Positions 7,945-16,221 of a DNA stretch of 64,000 nt are shown piece by piece. The first letter of the stretch is position 1. Each line of letters begins with the position of its first letter. The stretch covers positions 1-64,000 of the forward strand of contig NZ_JAINFC010000001.1 of NCBI RefSeq assembly GCF_020740835.1. Reading direction: 5' to 3'. Source of the stretch: Streptomyces sp. UNOC14_S4 (GTDB lineage: Bacteria; Actinomycetota; Actinomycetes; Streptomycetales; Streptomycetaceae). The notes under the pieces are model-generated. The model was not told the DNA's origin. It worked only from the letters and a program-made list of their open reading frames with translations, and did not search any database. A program made the translations under genes and the position numbers.

Positions 7945-8432
7945 AGGGGCTCCGCCGTCCGCCGGGGGTCCCTGGCGTGGGTGTCGGCCTGGAGTCGGGC
8001 TTCGGCTACGAGGTCGTCCCAAGGGCGGGGGGCCTGGGTGTAGTCGGGGCGCCATTCCGGCTTGGCGAAGTTCGGCAGCGTGAGGGTAGCCGTTGGGTAC
8101 CCCTGGGCCAGCAATTCCGCGGTGACGGCCGGGTCAGGCTCGATGACCAGATTCACCTTCGTGCCTGTGCCAGAGAGCTGGCTTATGGCGTCGAGTCGGA
8201 TCTGCGTGGTGGAGCGCCGATCGGCGGCGTGCCGGTTGTGGATCACCTTCATGTGACGGTCGAGCCCGTGTAGGCGCAGCCAGCGGCGGACGGCTTCGTG
8301 GTCGATGTCATCGGAGACGAGGTAGATGCTGTGGTGCGCTGCGAGCGCGTGGTAGATGCCGCTGCCCGTCGAGATCAGCGCGTCGTTGGCAGTGTTCCGG
8401 AGAATCCCCTCGACGGTGATTGCGATGTTCAT
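7941..8432 (-). CDS. HAD-like protein lacking the catalytic DxD
   Basis: 163 residues with HAD layout: an N-terminal strand MNIAITVEGILRNT where DxDG should be, then IYLVSDD and a late VNLVIEPDPAVTAELL, followed by a proline-rich tail (PEWRPDYTQAPRPWDDL) seen in phage nucleotidase-like proteins. Both aspartates of the first motif are replaced (TVEG), so phosphatase activity is doubtful. Its start and stop overlap the flanking genes by four bases (ATGA and GTGA). Confidence 0.5.
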   Translation of the reverse strand: MNIAITVEGILRNTANDALISTGSGIYHALAAHHSIYLVSDDIDHEAVRRWLRLHGLDRHMKVIHNRHAADRRSTTQIRLDAISQLSGTGTKVNLVIEPDPAVTAELLAQGYPTATLTLPNFAKPEWRPDYTQAPRPWDDLVAEARLQADTHARDPRRTAEPL

Positions 8433-9409
8433 CGTTTCCCCCAGAGTGCCGCGCTGATGAGGGCCTGCCTCGCGTCGGCGATTGGCTCTCCGTAGAGCTC
8501 AGTGTCCGTCAGCTCCTGAGCGGTGACTCCGATGTTCTTGATTTCTCGGAGAGATGCGGCAATGCCGCGTTCCTTGGCTGACTGCCAGCGGAAGTTATGG
8601 AAATCGGAGTAGCCATCGCCGTTGAGGGTGAATGCTTGCTGGCGGCCGTCATGGATGGAGTTATATAGCTGAGCTGCCACGGCGACCGTGCGCTTCAGTT
8701 CTGCTGCCGCATTCATCCACGCTGGTGATGCCTTGGTGAGGCTGCTCAGTTGGCCTTGCAGGGAGCGGTAGCGATCGATGATGTAGCGCGCTTCCTGCTC
8801 ATCGATGTCAGCGGCTTCGGTGTATTCACTGGGATACAGCGAGCGTGGGTCTTCGGCCAGGTCGGGGGGACGGACGGTCCATGCGTCCTTCGTAAGGCTG
8901 TATGCCGCGTAAGGGTGGATGGCGGTGATGTCCTGAACGCCTCGGGCGGAGTTCCAGTAGAAGGTGACCTCGTAGGACTTGTCTCCGATACGCGTGTTGG
9001 CTGTCTGGGGCCAGAGTTCTCGCCGGAGGGAGTCGTTTATGAGCTGTGCTGTCTCAGCTGAAGCCAGGCCCGCGTAGACCGGGTTGACGCGTGTGAATTT
9101 GCTGTAGTCGACGCCGATTAGCACATCCAAGTCGCCGTTCCCTCGGTCCGCCTCCCACTGGTAGGAAATACCTGACCCTGCTATCCACACTTCAGCCCAA
9201 AGACGGAATCTTGTGACGTCTCGGAAGAAGTCTTCGAGGATGTCGATAATCCAGCTCCGGAGTTCGGGCTTGACCCGGTCACCGTCGAAGAGGTTCGGAT
9301 CGAGGTGGGTTGCGGGTTTAGAAAAGTACCCGCTCTGGCCGGTCTCCGGCTTGTCGATGTCGTGCACCGCTTCGGCGAGGTTCTTGTAGAACGCGTTGTG
9401 GCCAGTCAT
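8429..9409 (-). CDS. Nucleotidyltransferase-fold protein
   Basis: 326 residues. The segment WIAGSGISYQWEADRGN then GDLDVLIGVDYSKF matches the Pol-beta-type nucleotidyltransferase signature (GS followed by DxD), near residues 75-105; EVTFYWN may supply a third strand. The C-terminal half is helical with NFRWQSAKERG. It is the first gene of the leftward operon (NTase, HAD-like, TGT-like, zinc protein). Substrate unknown. The start ATG faces the 9410-9697 control region. Confidence 0.55.
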   Translation of the reverse strand: MTGHNAFYKNLAEAVHDIDKPETGQSGYFSKPATHLDPNLFDGDRVKPELRSWIIDILEDFFRDVTRFRLWAEVWIAGSGISYQWEADRGNGDLDVLIGVDYSKFTRVNPVYAGLASAETAQLINDSLRRELWPQTANTRIGDKSYEVTFYWNSARGVQDITAIHPYAAYSLTKDAWTVRPPDLAEDPRSLYPSEYTEAADIDEQEARYIIDRYRSLQGQLSSLTKASPAWMNAAAELKRTVAVAAQLYNSIHDGRQQAFTLNGDGYSDFHNFRWQSAKERGIAASLREIKNIGVTAQELTDTELYGEPIADARQALISAALWGKR

Positions 9410-9610
9410 GGCTGTGACGCTATGAGTGGTCCGCCAATAGGTGTTAGCGCTGAATCTCTTGACATCGCCACGCTGGGTAGTCGCCCTCAGATGTCAGCGT
9501 GGATCTACCCCTTGCGCCCTGTGCCGCTCGCGCTGCCCTTGCTGTGGACTCAGCCAGGATCCGGGGCGCGGCCGGTGTGACGCCGCCCCTGGTCCACCCT
9601 CAACCTTCCT

Positions 9611-9637
9611 GTGATGCAAGCGACTTGCTTGCATCAC
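9611..9637. promoter_or_regulatory. Palindromic operator candidate 1
   Basis: GTGATGCAAGC (9611-9621) and GCTTGCATCAC (9627-9637) form perfect 11-bp arms around a five-base centre. It lies in the 288-base divergent region between the leftward operon starting at 9409 and the rightward gene at 9698. Confidence 0.65.
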
Positions 9638-9645
9638 ATGGACTG

Positions 9646-9666
9646 GTGCAAGTACGTTGCTTGCAC
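9646..9666. promoter_or_regulatory. Palindromic operator candidate 2
   Basis: GTGCAAG (9646-9652) and CTTGCAC (9660-9666) with a seven-base spacer, the same GCAAG-N7-CTTGC architecture as the site 32 bases upstream (centre to centre, about three helical turns). It ends 31 bases before the ATG at 9698. Confidence 0.6.
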
Positions 9667-9697
9667 TCCCACTCACAGTGCCTGAGAGGTGCTCTTC

Positions 9698-10303
9698 ATG
9701 TACACCGACAGCAAGTTGACGCTGCCCTCTGACGCCTTCGCTCCCGTCACCGACACTCTGCCGTCCACCCAGCTCATCGACTGGAGCGTGGCCGTGGGAG
9801 ACAAGGAGTCGGTGGAGATCGAGCTGGACCTCCCGGTGCCGCCTCAGCAGGTCCAGGCGGGCGCCCGCTACTACGGAGGTCTTCTGACGGGCGTACCGAC
9901 CGTCCACATGGGCGACCACAGCAGCTTGGAGGCGCTGAACGCCTCCGATGAGGAGTCCGTTCTCCTCGAATCCGACATCGAGTGGTCGTGGGGCTCGCTG
10001 GCGTCCATCGGCCTGTACGCGCAGTGCATCCGAAGCGCCGTGGCTGATGCTGAAGAGGCCGTCAGGGTCGGCACGCTTGGGGAATCCGCAGCACGCAAGG
10101 CTCTGAGGTCATGGGTCAGCGCGCTCGAAAATCTGCACTACTACGCCGTCGTCGGTGACTTCGGCCTGCTGGGCCAGGTCTTCCAGATCGGCAAGATCTA
10201 CCAGGCGAGCATCGCCCTCTCGGAGACTCTGTCCGTACAGCGCGGGGGCACCCCCTACATCCCCAAGTTTGTCCAGGGCTGGGTTGACGAGCTGGGGGTG
10301 TGA
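9698..10303 (+). CDS. Hypothetical protein (upstream of AcrVA2-like gene)
   Basis: 201 residues from ATG 9698 behind GAGAGG; a GTG at 9689 lacks spacing. A hydrophilic N-terminal half with acidic clusters is followed by a helical C-terminal half (ALRSWVSALENLHYYAVVGDFG). No family recognised. It is placed directly behind the paired palindromes and overlaps the next gene by four bases (GTGA), so expression of both is probably controlled there. Confidence 0.65.
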   Translation: MYTDSKLTLPSDAFAPVTDTLPSTQLIDWSVAVGDKESVEIELDLPVPPQQVQAGARYYGGLLTGVPTVHMGDHSSLEALNASDEESVLLESDIEWSWGSLASIGLYAQCIRSAVADAEEAVRVGTLGESAARKALRSWVSALENLHYYAVVGDFGLLGQVFQIGKIYQASIALSETLSVQRGGTPYIPKFVQGWVDELGV

Positions 10304-11688
10304 TCGCCTTGGACCTCAATGAGGCGTTCAGTGCATGGCGCGACCAGCTCTCATCAGAGGCTTCCAGCGGTAGTCCCATGTACATCAATGACAAGACCAC
10401 TGCGCAGCAGCGGGTTCTTCAGGACCTCGCCCAGCGCCGGGTGGAGTTCTCGTCGCTGCTGGAGCATGTTCAATGGCTTCGGCTGATCGCTGCGCGAAAC
10501 AAGCGGTATCACTCCTGGTGGGATGAGTGCCAGGCCGTCTTGGTCCCGGCGTTGCGTGACCAGCTGATCGAGGGCTATCGCGCGTATCCCGATGCCGAAG
10601 CCAAGCTCCGCGAAGCCTACGAAGAGCAGCGCCTCATCCTGCGTGATCGTAGAGCAACGATCTTGCGCAGCCTGCACTCGCTGTCGGGCAGGTGGGCTGA
10701 GGTTGCGGAGCAACTCGGCAAGAGCCGAGCCGCGTTGGGCCAGGAGGTCGACGCCGTTCCGTCGTTCGACCCCTTCGCCGAAGTCGTTGTGCCGTTGCCA
10801 GGTCACAAGATTGAGCACCGCACTGGGATCGGTCACCCAGCGGCGTGGAAGCCTTCAGGCTGTCAGCTACTGTGGGTTTCCCACACTGACACGGCGGCGC
10901 TGGCGACCTGGTTCAGGGAGCTGACGGCTGGTGCGGAGGAATCTGGCATCAGGCTAATCATCGCGGACGTGGCAGGAAAGCTCACTGGCGCTGCAACACC
11001 GCGGCACCTCGTCACCGAGATGATCGATGCCGCAGCCCGGCCGGAGATCACGTCTGAGTTGCCCTGGAAGCCGCCGACCTTGCTCGTGCTAGCCGGGGTT
11101 TCTTGGCAGTCCATGGATGATCCCCTCGTCCGGCGTGTACAAGAACTGGCATCGCAAGCAGCAAACGGAGCAGCTGACTTCGCCGTGGCCATCCTCGTGT
11201 CTCCCAAGGTATGGCCTGAGCTTCTTCCCGCGCCAGAGCCGGGCCAGCGCCCCGATCGGGGGACCTGGGGCTGGGCTCGCGAAGCTCCTCTCGTCGTGCT
11301 GGGTCCGCCGGTCGAAGGGTTGTGCCTTCAGATCTCGCCTTACTGGGCTGGCGAGGAGCCTCCTGAGGTTCAGCATGATCTGTACTTCGGTGCCTGGCGG
11401 GATCAGGACGGCTTGTACGGCTGGTTTCGGCGTGATCCCGGTATCACCAGCTCCAAGAAGGCCGACAAGGTGCGACGCCTCGTAGACCAAGAGGACAAGA
11501 AACTCCAAGATCGAGTAGCTGGCGACGAGCCCGCAGTATCACTTCCTGCGACGGAGGACGCTCGGCAGGAGGCGCCGACCAGCAAGCAGCGCGGGGGCAA
11601 GAGGAAGAGGCCCGCACCGGTCGTCATTCCTGATGACACCACCCAGATGCGGGAGCTAGGGCTGAGGCAGTTCCTGCCTGCCGACTGA
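10300..11688 (+). CDS. Hypothetical 462-residue protein
   Basis: GTG start overlapping the preceding stop. The N-terminal 160 residues are helical and charged; the middle has alternating hydrophobic strands (QLLWVSHTD, IRLIIADVAG, PTLLVLAGVSW, FAVAILVSP) suggestive of a Rossmann-like or RecA-like core, but no Walker A is present. The C-terminus is strongly basic (KQRGGKRKRP). Family not recognised. A strong terminator follows at 11706. Confidence 0.65.
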   Translation: MIALDLNEAFSAWRDQLSSEASSGSPMYINDKTTAQQRVLQDLAQRRVEFSSLLEHVQWLRLIAARNKRYHSWWDECQAVLVPALRDQLIEGYRAYPDAEAKLREAYEEQRLILRDRRATILRSLHSLSGRWAEVAEQLGKSRAALGQEVDAVPSFDPFAEVVVPLPGHKIEHRTGIGHPAAWKPSGCQLLWVSHTDTAALATWFRELTAGAEESGIRLIIADVAGKLTGAATPRHLVTEMIDAAARPEITSELPWKPPTLLVLAGVSWQSMDDPLVRRVQELASQAANGAADFAVAILVSPKVWPELLPAPEPGQRPDRGTWGWAREAPLVVLGPPVEGLCLQISPYWAGEEPPEVQHDLYFGAWRDQDGLYGWFRRDPGITSSKKADKVRRLVDQEDKKLQDRVAGDEPAVSLPATEDARQEAPTSKQRGGKRKRPAPVVIPDDTTQMRELGLRQFLPAD

Positions 11689-11705
11689 CCGCGCCTGAAA
11701 TAGGT

Positions 11706-11737
11706 CTAGGGCCCCGGTTGCTGAACCGGGGCCCTAG
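11706..11737 (+). terminator. Strong stem-loop terminator
   Basis: CTAGGGCCCCGGTT pairs perfectly with AACCGGGGCCCTAG over 14 bp with a GCTG loop, just after the stop at 11688. It separates the 9698-11688 pair from the AcrVA2-like gene. Confidence 0.8.
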
Positions 11738-11915
11738 GCAGTCGGACCTGGTTGTCCAGATACCCGGGCCAGGACCGCAGGTCGACGACAGCATCAACGC
11801 GCCTTGCAGGACACGGAGTTGCTTTGCACGACGGGCGTAGGGCGCATCGATCAGGGACACGTCAGTGGTGTCGAACCAGCTCGACCTCAGCAGCGGACCT
11901 TACGGAGAGGATTTC

Positions 11916-13061
11916 GTGAAACGACAGCGTGAGCCGAAGGTCCCGGTGCGTCACGGACGCGCCATCACAGCCAATGACGTGAGTGAGTGCTTCACCCAGA
12001 CGTTCTCTGTCCTTGAGGATGCGCTACGAAGCGAGTACCAGTGGGTGCTGCCGGTTCTGGACAAAGTCGCTAAGGGTCAACGGGCTTCGGCGGCGCGGCC
12101 AGCAGGTTTGAGCGTGCATCAGATCGTCGATATTGTCACTCTTGCCGAGCAGGTCGGCGTGTGGAAAATGTGGGCGAGCCGGGGTCGTGTCACCTACGAC
12201 TTCAACGAGCATTTCGCCGCAGAGCTTTACCGGTCTAGCAGTGACAAGATCCCGGGTAGCATCTTCCGCCACCTTCCGCACATTAACCCTTTGGTGGTCC
12301 TGCCTGACCCATGGCCGATCAGCGGGGGCCTGGTTCGCGGCTTCTATGTCTATGGCGTTCGGAAGGTCGAGAACGGGCTCTTACAGAAGGTCTTCACCGA
12401 CGACAATTGGGACTACTTGGGGCTGCTGTTCGTTGTCGACCTTCTCGATGACGAGACCGGCGAGGTGCTGTCCCAGACCCACGTTGAGGCGATGCTCCCG
12501 ACAAGTAGGGACCGGTTCACCCTCAAGGATGCTGTGCAGTTCTCCACGGTTGAGGAGGTTGACCCAAGGGTTCAAGGGAAGGTCTCGGAGATCTGCACCG
12601 AGCTACTCCGTCCAGCCATGTCCATGCTCCTCTATCTGTGCTGCGACAACCGCGACATGGCCGAGCCGCCAGTAGCCCAGCCCAGCGTTCACAGGCGCGC
12701 CAAGGTCAAGCGGGACCGGGCACCATTCTTCGTCGAGGTGGGGTGGCGCCTAGGTCCGAAACTGCACGCCTTGCGACGCCAGGCTGGTCGCGTCCAGGAC
12801 GGGGAGAGTATTCCCTCTGGCGTTGAGCAAGCGCCTCACCAGCGATCGGGGCACTTCAAGAGAGTTCTCTTTGGCCCCAAAAGAAGCCAGGAGACCACGA
12901 AGTTCATCGCCCCGTACTGGGTCCGACTTGATCTCCTTCCCGACGGGGAAGATCCCATCACGACCGTGGTGGCGGTGGAGGAGCAGCGCCATGATCCCCT
13001 ACGGCGGCGAGGCTTGAAGACCATCGTCCGTCGTACCTCAGCACGTGGGCCTCAGCCTTGA
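11916..13061 (+). CDS. AcrVA2-like protein
   Basis: 381 residues from the GTG at 11916, five bases after GGAGAGG; GTGs at 11865/11868 have no ribosome site. Layout and motifs recall AcrVA2, an anti-Cas12a protein that acts on Cas12a expression, and its wide family on mobile elements: PGSIFRHLP near residue 114, GFYVYGV then LGLLFVVDLLDD, LLYLCC, FFVEVGWRLGPKLHALRR near 273, and HQRSGHFKRVLFGPK then FIAPYWVRL near 306. The family's RRGHW motif appears as RSGHF. Members are common outside Cas12a hosts, where the role is unknown. The call is by recalled similarity, not a search. Confidence 0.6.
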   Translation: MKRQREPKVPVRHGRAITANDVSECFTQTFSVLEDALRSEYQWVLPVLDKVAKGQRASAARPAGLSVHQIVDIVTLAEQVGVWKMWASRGRVTYDFNEHFAAELYRSSSDKIPGSIFRHLPHINPLVVLPDPWPISGGLVRGFYVYGVRKVENGLLQKVFTDDNWDYLGLLFVVDLLDDETGEVLSQTHVEAMLPTSRDRFTLKDAVQFSTVEEVDPRVQGKVSEICTELLRPAMSMLLYLCCDNRDMAEPPVAQPSVHRRAKVKRDRAPFFVEVGWRLGPKLHALRRQAGRVQDGESIPSGVEQAPHQRSGHFKRVLFGPKRSQETTKFIAPYWVRLDLLPDGEDPITTVVAVEEQRHDPLRRRGLKTIVRRTSARGPQP

Positions 13062-13143
13062 GCCGGTGATCTCGTATTGCCGATCTTGCCGTGGTTGCCG
13101 GGCGGTTTCCTCCCTTCGAACGAGATGTGGCCAAAGGAGCTTC

Positions 13144-13251
13144 ATGAAGCTTGCCGCGCCCCTAGAGTCCCGCCGTGAGCTATCTGAGTCTTCTCAAGCA
13201 GCGTCCGGTCCTGTTCTTGTGGGTCGCGGAGACGCTGTCGGTTTTTGGTGA
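13144..13251 (+). CDS. Possible leader peptide of the MFS gene
   Basis: A 35-codon ORF starts at ATG 13144 behind AAAGGAG, the best ribosome site in the area, and overlaps the first 77 bases of the MFS gene in another frame. The MFS GTG start itself has only a weak site. This arrangement could couple or attenuate efflux pump translation. It may also be fortuitous. Confidence 0.3.
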   Translation: MKLAAPLESRRELSESSQAASGPVLVGRGDAVGFW

Positions 13252-14431
13252 TCGATTTTTCACTCTTGCACTCGCGTGGACCGCTTGGCAAAGATCCGGT
13301 GCGGTCGCCATGGGTCTGGTTGTGGTGATCGAGTCGGTGCCCCACCTGCTGATCGGGGCCTTCGGCCGGAAGCTGGTCGCAAAGTGTGCCTCCTTCCGTG
13401 CCCTGGCCGTGATCGATGCCGTGCAGATCGCCGTTGTCGGGGCGATGCCCTGGCTGTGGCAGTCGGTCGGCCTGACTGGCGTGCTGGTGGTGATCGTTGT
13501 CATCGGCACGTGTGACGCTCTCACAGGCCCGAGCCTGTCGGCCCTGGCGCCGGGTCTTGTCCGAGGCGACGAGGTTCGTCAGGTAACAGCGCTGATGGAC
13601 TTCTCGAACCGTGCGACATGGTTCCTGGGCCCCGGCTCGGCTGCGGTGCTCCTCGCGGTCATGGCGGCTGAGGACTTGTTCTTGATCGATGCCGGGACGT
13701 TCGCGATCTCGGCGCTTGCTTTCTTTTGGCTCAGCCGGGCGGTGCCGGACGCTGCGCGTATCTCTGCTTCGCCGAGTGGGAAGGCGGCGAAGCCGGATGT
13801 GAAGGCGCTGCCGTTGCTGCGCGCCCGGCCATCGATCAGTTGTGCACTCCTACTGAGTGCGGTCGGTGAGTTCTGCTCCACTGTCGCGACCATCGGTATT
13901 CCTATCTGGCTGACTGACCGGCTCCACGCTGGGGCAGGCGCGTACGCGGTGGTCCTCACTGCGATGGGAATGGGTTCGGTGCTGGGCAGCTTGGTTGCTG
14001 GTCACGTCAGCCTGCCGGGTCAATTCCCGTCCGGCTTCTGCGTGGTCTGGTCGGTGCGGGGTCTGCTGCTGGCAGCGTTCGCGTACAGCAGCAGCCTGGC
14101 TGAGGTCGCCGTGGTGGCGGCCATGGGGAGCTTGTTGATCCCAATCACGTCGATCGGGCTCAACACGGAGATCGCCGCGCTCCCCGGACCCGAGAGGTTG
14201 CGGATGTTCAGTGTCTACTCCGTCAAATTGCACGTGGCCAGCATGCTGAGCATGCTGGTTTTGCCCATGGCCCTGGAGCGTGTACCCCGAGCCTCATTCG
14301 CTCTTGGAGGTGTGGCGACGGCCACGGCTGGCCTCATGGCCTGGGCAGCACTGAAGACGATGAAAGTGCGGACGGCCGAGCCCGTTGTCCTGTCCCTGGA
14401 GCCGGAGGCGGACAAGCAACTGCGTGCGTAG
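13175..14431 (+). CDS. MFS efflux transporter
   Basis: 418 residues with about 12 hydrophobic segments and MFS_3-type features: N-terminal RPVLFLWVAETLSVFGDRFFTLAL, the first-loop basic motif FGRKLVA and the DALTGPSLSALAPGLV segment typical of macrolide or siderophore exporters. It would sit in the inner membrane and export a small molecule by proton exchange; the substrate is unknown. It is monocistronic, ended by an 18-bp terminator stem. As phage cargo it would be a lysogenic conversion gene. Confidence 0.85.
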   Translation: MSYLSLLKQRPVLFLWVAETLSVFGDRFFTLALAWTAWQRSGAVAMGLVVVIESVPHLLIGAFGRKLVAKCASFRALAVIDAVQIAVVGAMPWLWQSVGLTGVLVVIVVIGTCDALTGPSLSALAPGLVRGDEVRQVTALMDFSNRATWFLGPGSAAVLLAVMAAEDLFLIDAGTFAISALAFFWLSRAVPDAARISASPSGKAAKPDVKALPLLRARPSISCALLLSAVGEFCSTVATIGIPIWLTDRLHAGAGAYAVVLTAMGMGSVLGSLVAGHVSLPGQFPSGFCVVWSVRGLLLAAFAYSSSLAEVAVVAAMGSLLIPITSIGLNTEIAALPGPERLRMFSVYSVKLHVASMLSMLVLPMALERVPRASFALGGVATATAGLMAWAALKTMKVRTAEPVVLSLEPEADKQLRA

Positions 14432-14448
14432 ATCGTGTGGTGCGCGCG

Positions 14449-14510
14449 GGAAAGCCCTCACCAGAAATCTCGGGAAGGGGAGCCGGGACTTGTTCTGGTG
14501 AGGGCTTTCC
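14449..14510. terminator. Bidirectional terminator between convergent genes
   Basis: GGAAAGCCCTCACCAGAA (14449-14466) pairs with TTCTGGTGAGGGCTTTCC (14493-14510), a perfect 18-bp stem with a 26-base loop, between the MFS gene and the leftward methyltransferase. Confidence 0.85.
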
Positions 14511-14526
14511 TGTGCGGGGAGGATGC

Positions 14527-15240
14527 CTAGGTTTCGGCTGGGCGGTGGGCTCGCAGGACCAGGGCCTGGTGGCCGCCCCCTGTGGGGTCGTCGACAGTCA
14601 GTGCCGTGTCGAGGGTCAGCTCTGCCTCCTGGAGGAGGTACCTCCAGGTCGGCAGGGCGTAGGAGTAGTACACGACGGGCAGCCTGATGCCGTCAGGGAG
14701 CGTGAGGTTGTCCACGCGGCGGCCAGGCACTTGTCCGGTGCGGAGGGCGTTGACGGTGAAGGCGAGCACGCCTCCGACCTTGAGCCGGTTTCGGATGACG
14801 GGCAGGAGCAGGGCCGGGTCGGCGTACCAGAGCGCGCCGTAGATGGAGATGCAGATGTCGATCTTGGGCAGGTGGGCTGTGGCCTCGATGGCGTCGCCGA
14901 CCTCCCATTGGATTCCGGCGAGATGCCCATATCGCTCTTGGGCCTGCTTGATGCGGTGTTGGGCGATGTCCACTCCGACGGCCAGCGCGGCTCCGTGAGC
15001 GGCCATGTAGGCGGTGTGCTCGCCGGTACCGCAGCCGAGTTCGGCGACCCGCTTTCCGCTCACGTCCCCGAGGAAGTCGTGGTCAGGCCCATGTCCGGGC
15101 CACGAGGTCCATTCGATGTGGTCTGGGACTTCAGCGGGACCGTCGCATGGCGTCAGCTGGTCGGCGATGCCGTTCCATGCGGCGGTATTCACTTGCGCGT
15201 CGGCGGAGAACGTGTGATGCAGCTGATTCGTGCGTGCCAT
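14527..15240 (-). CDS. Class I SAM-dependent methyltransferase
   Basis: 237 residues from the ATG at 15240 (behind GAGGGGAG). Motif I is VAELGCGTGEHTAYMA, followed by VGVDIAQHRI, an EVGDAIEA segment and ICISIYGALWYAD where motif IV lies. This is the small-molecule or cofactor methyltransferase type (Methyltransf_11/25) rather than a DNA methylase, as no DPPY or PC motif is seen. It lies 3' of the unknown 250-residue gene, with a terminator between them. Confidence 0.85.
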   Translation of the reverse strand: MARTNQLHHTFSADAQVNTAAWNGIADQLTPCDGPAEVPDHIEWTSWPGHGPDHDFLGDVSGKRVAELGCGTGEHTAYMAAHGAALAVGVDIAQHRIKQAQERYGHLAGIQWEVGDAIEATAHLPKIDICISIYGALWYADPALLLPVIRNRLKVGGVLAFTVNALRTGQVPGRRVDNLTLPDGIRLPVVYYSYALPTWRYLLQEAELTLDTALTVDDPTGGGHQALVLRAHRPAET

Positions 15241-15267
15241 GGGTGACTCTCCCCTCGTGGTGTGACA

Positions 15268-15295
15268 GGGAGCCGGGGCGATTGCCCCGGCTCCC
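15268..15295 (-). terminator. Stem-loop terminator
   Basis: GGGAGCCGGGGC, GATT loop, GCCCCGGCTCCC: a perfect 12-bp stem after the stop of the leftward 250-residue gene and before the methyltransferase start. Confidence 0.75.
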
Positions 15296-15308
15296 CTTCT
15301 GGCCTCGG

Positions 15309-16061
15309 TCACTTACGACCCATGGCCTTCACGCGGTCCTGCCACTCGTCCCCCATCGCACCCAGTTCGCTGGTGAAGCGGGCGAGGTTCGTGCCGTACT
15401 CCAGTACCGTGCCGCCCAGCATCTCGGCGGATGCCTGGCACCCGTGGACGAGTCGGCCGCCGAGTGCGGCGTGAGCGAGTACCGACTCGCGCCGACGGTC
15501 CTCGTTGAACCATCCGCCGTGGTACAGCTCGTCGACCTGCTTGCCCTTGTCCTCGTCGAATCCGAAGACGACCGAGGTGGCGATCGGGAAGAACCAGCAC
15601 GGGCCCACGTTCGCGATGCGCCCGGTCAGCTCGACCTTGTTCAGCGCCATGATCGTGGCGGCCTCGCGCAGCGCCTTGACTTCGTGCTCGGTGACGTCCA
15701 GCTTGCCGACGCCGACGTAGTCGTCCCGGAAGATGTGCGCAGCGACCTGGTAGCCAGTCTTCAGGACCTTGGCCGGGTCGTTGGTGGACCGGCCGTGGGC
15801 CTTGATGAAGTTGCTGGCCAGCTGCTCGATGGTCTGCTCGCTGGTTTCCGTGACACCGAGGAGTTCGGAGCGGACCAGCTCCCAGTCCACGAGGAGCCAC
15901 GTGGGGTTCTCGTAGCGGAAGAAGTACCGTGCGGTGTCGATGGTGATCTGGTTGCCGTCGACGGTGATGCCGTCGATCTTGTTCCAGGTCGGGGTGAAGT
16001 CCTCCGGCAGTTCGACGGAGAACACGGTGTGGTTGGTGCGTTGTGTGGTTGCGGTCGTCAT
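15309..16061 (-). CDS. Hypothetical protein
   Basis: 250 residues, soluble, with a well-formed ORF and normal composition (FEVRYENP-like N-terminus; YFFRYENPTWLLVDWELVR; NVGPCWFFPIATSVVFGFDE). No family recognised. Its position between an XRE regulator and a methyltransferase suggests a small conserved Streptomyces cassette, with the regulator upstream. Function unknown. Confidence 0.65.
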   Translation of the reverse strand: MTTATTQRTNHTVFSVELPEDFTPTWNKIDGITVDGNQITIDTARYFFRYENPTWLLVDWELVRSELLGVTETSEQTIEQLASNFIKAHGRSTNDPAKVLKTGYQVAAHIFRDDYVGVGKLDVTEHEVKALREAATIMALNKVELTGRIANVGPCWFFPIATSVVFGFDEDKGKQVDELYHGGWFNEDRRRESVLAHAALGGRLVHGCQASAEMLGGTVLEYGTNLARFTSELGAMGDEWQDRVKAMGRK

Positions 16062-16221
16062 GATGACGGCGCCTCCCAGTTGTCGAGGACAAGTGCACCT
16101 GAGCCGAGAAGAGATCCCTGCTGGTCTGCGGGGGTGTCTCGGGCTCGCTATCGAGTGAACCGTCGTCCTGGCTTCTGGGGAATTGCCAACTCGTGTGCCA
16201 AATCGTCTGCCAAACTCGGCC

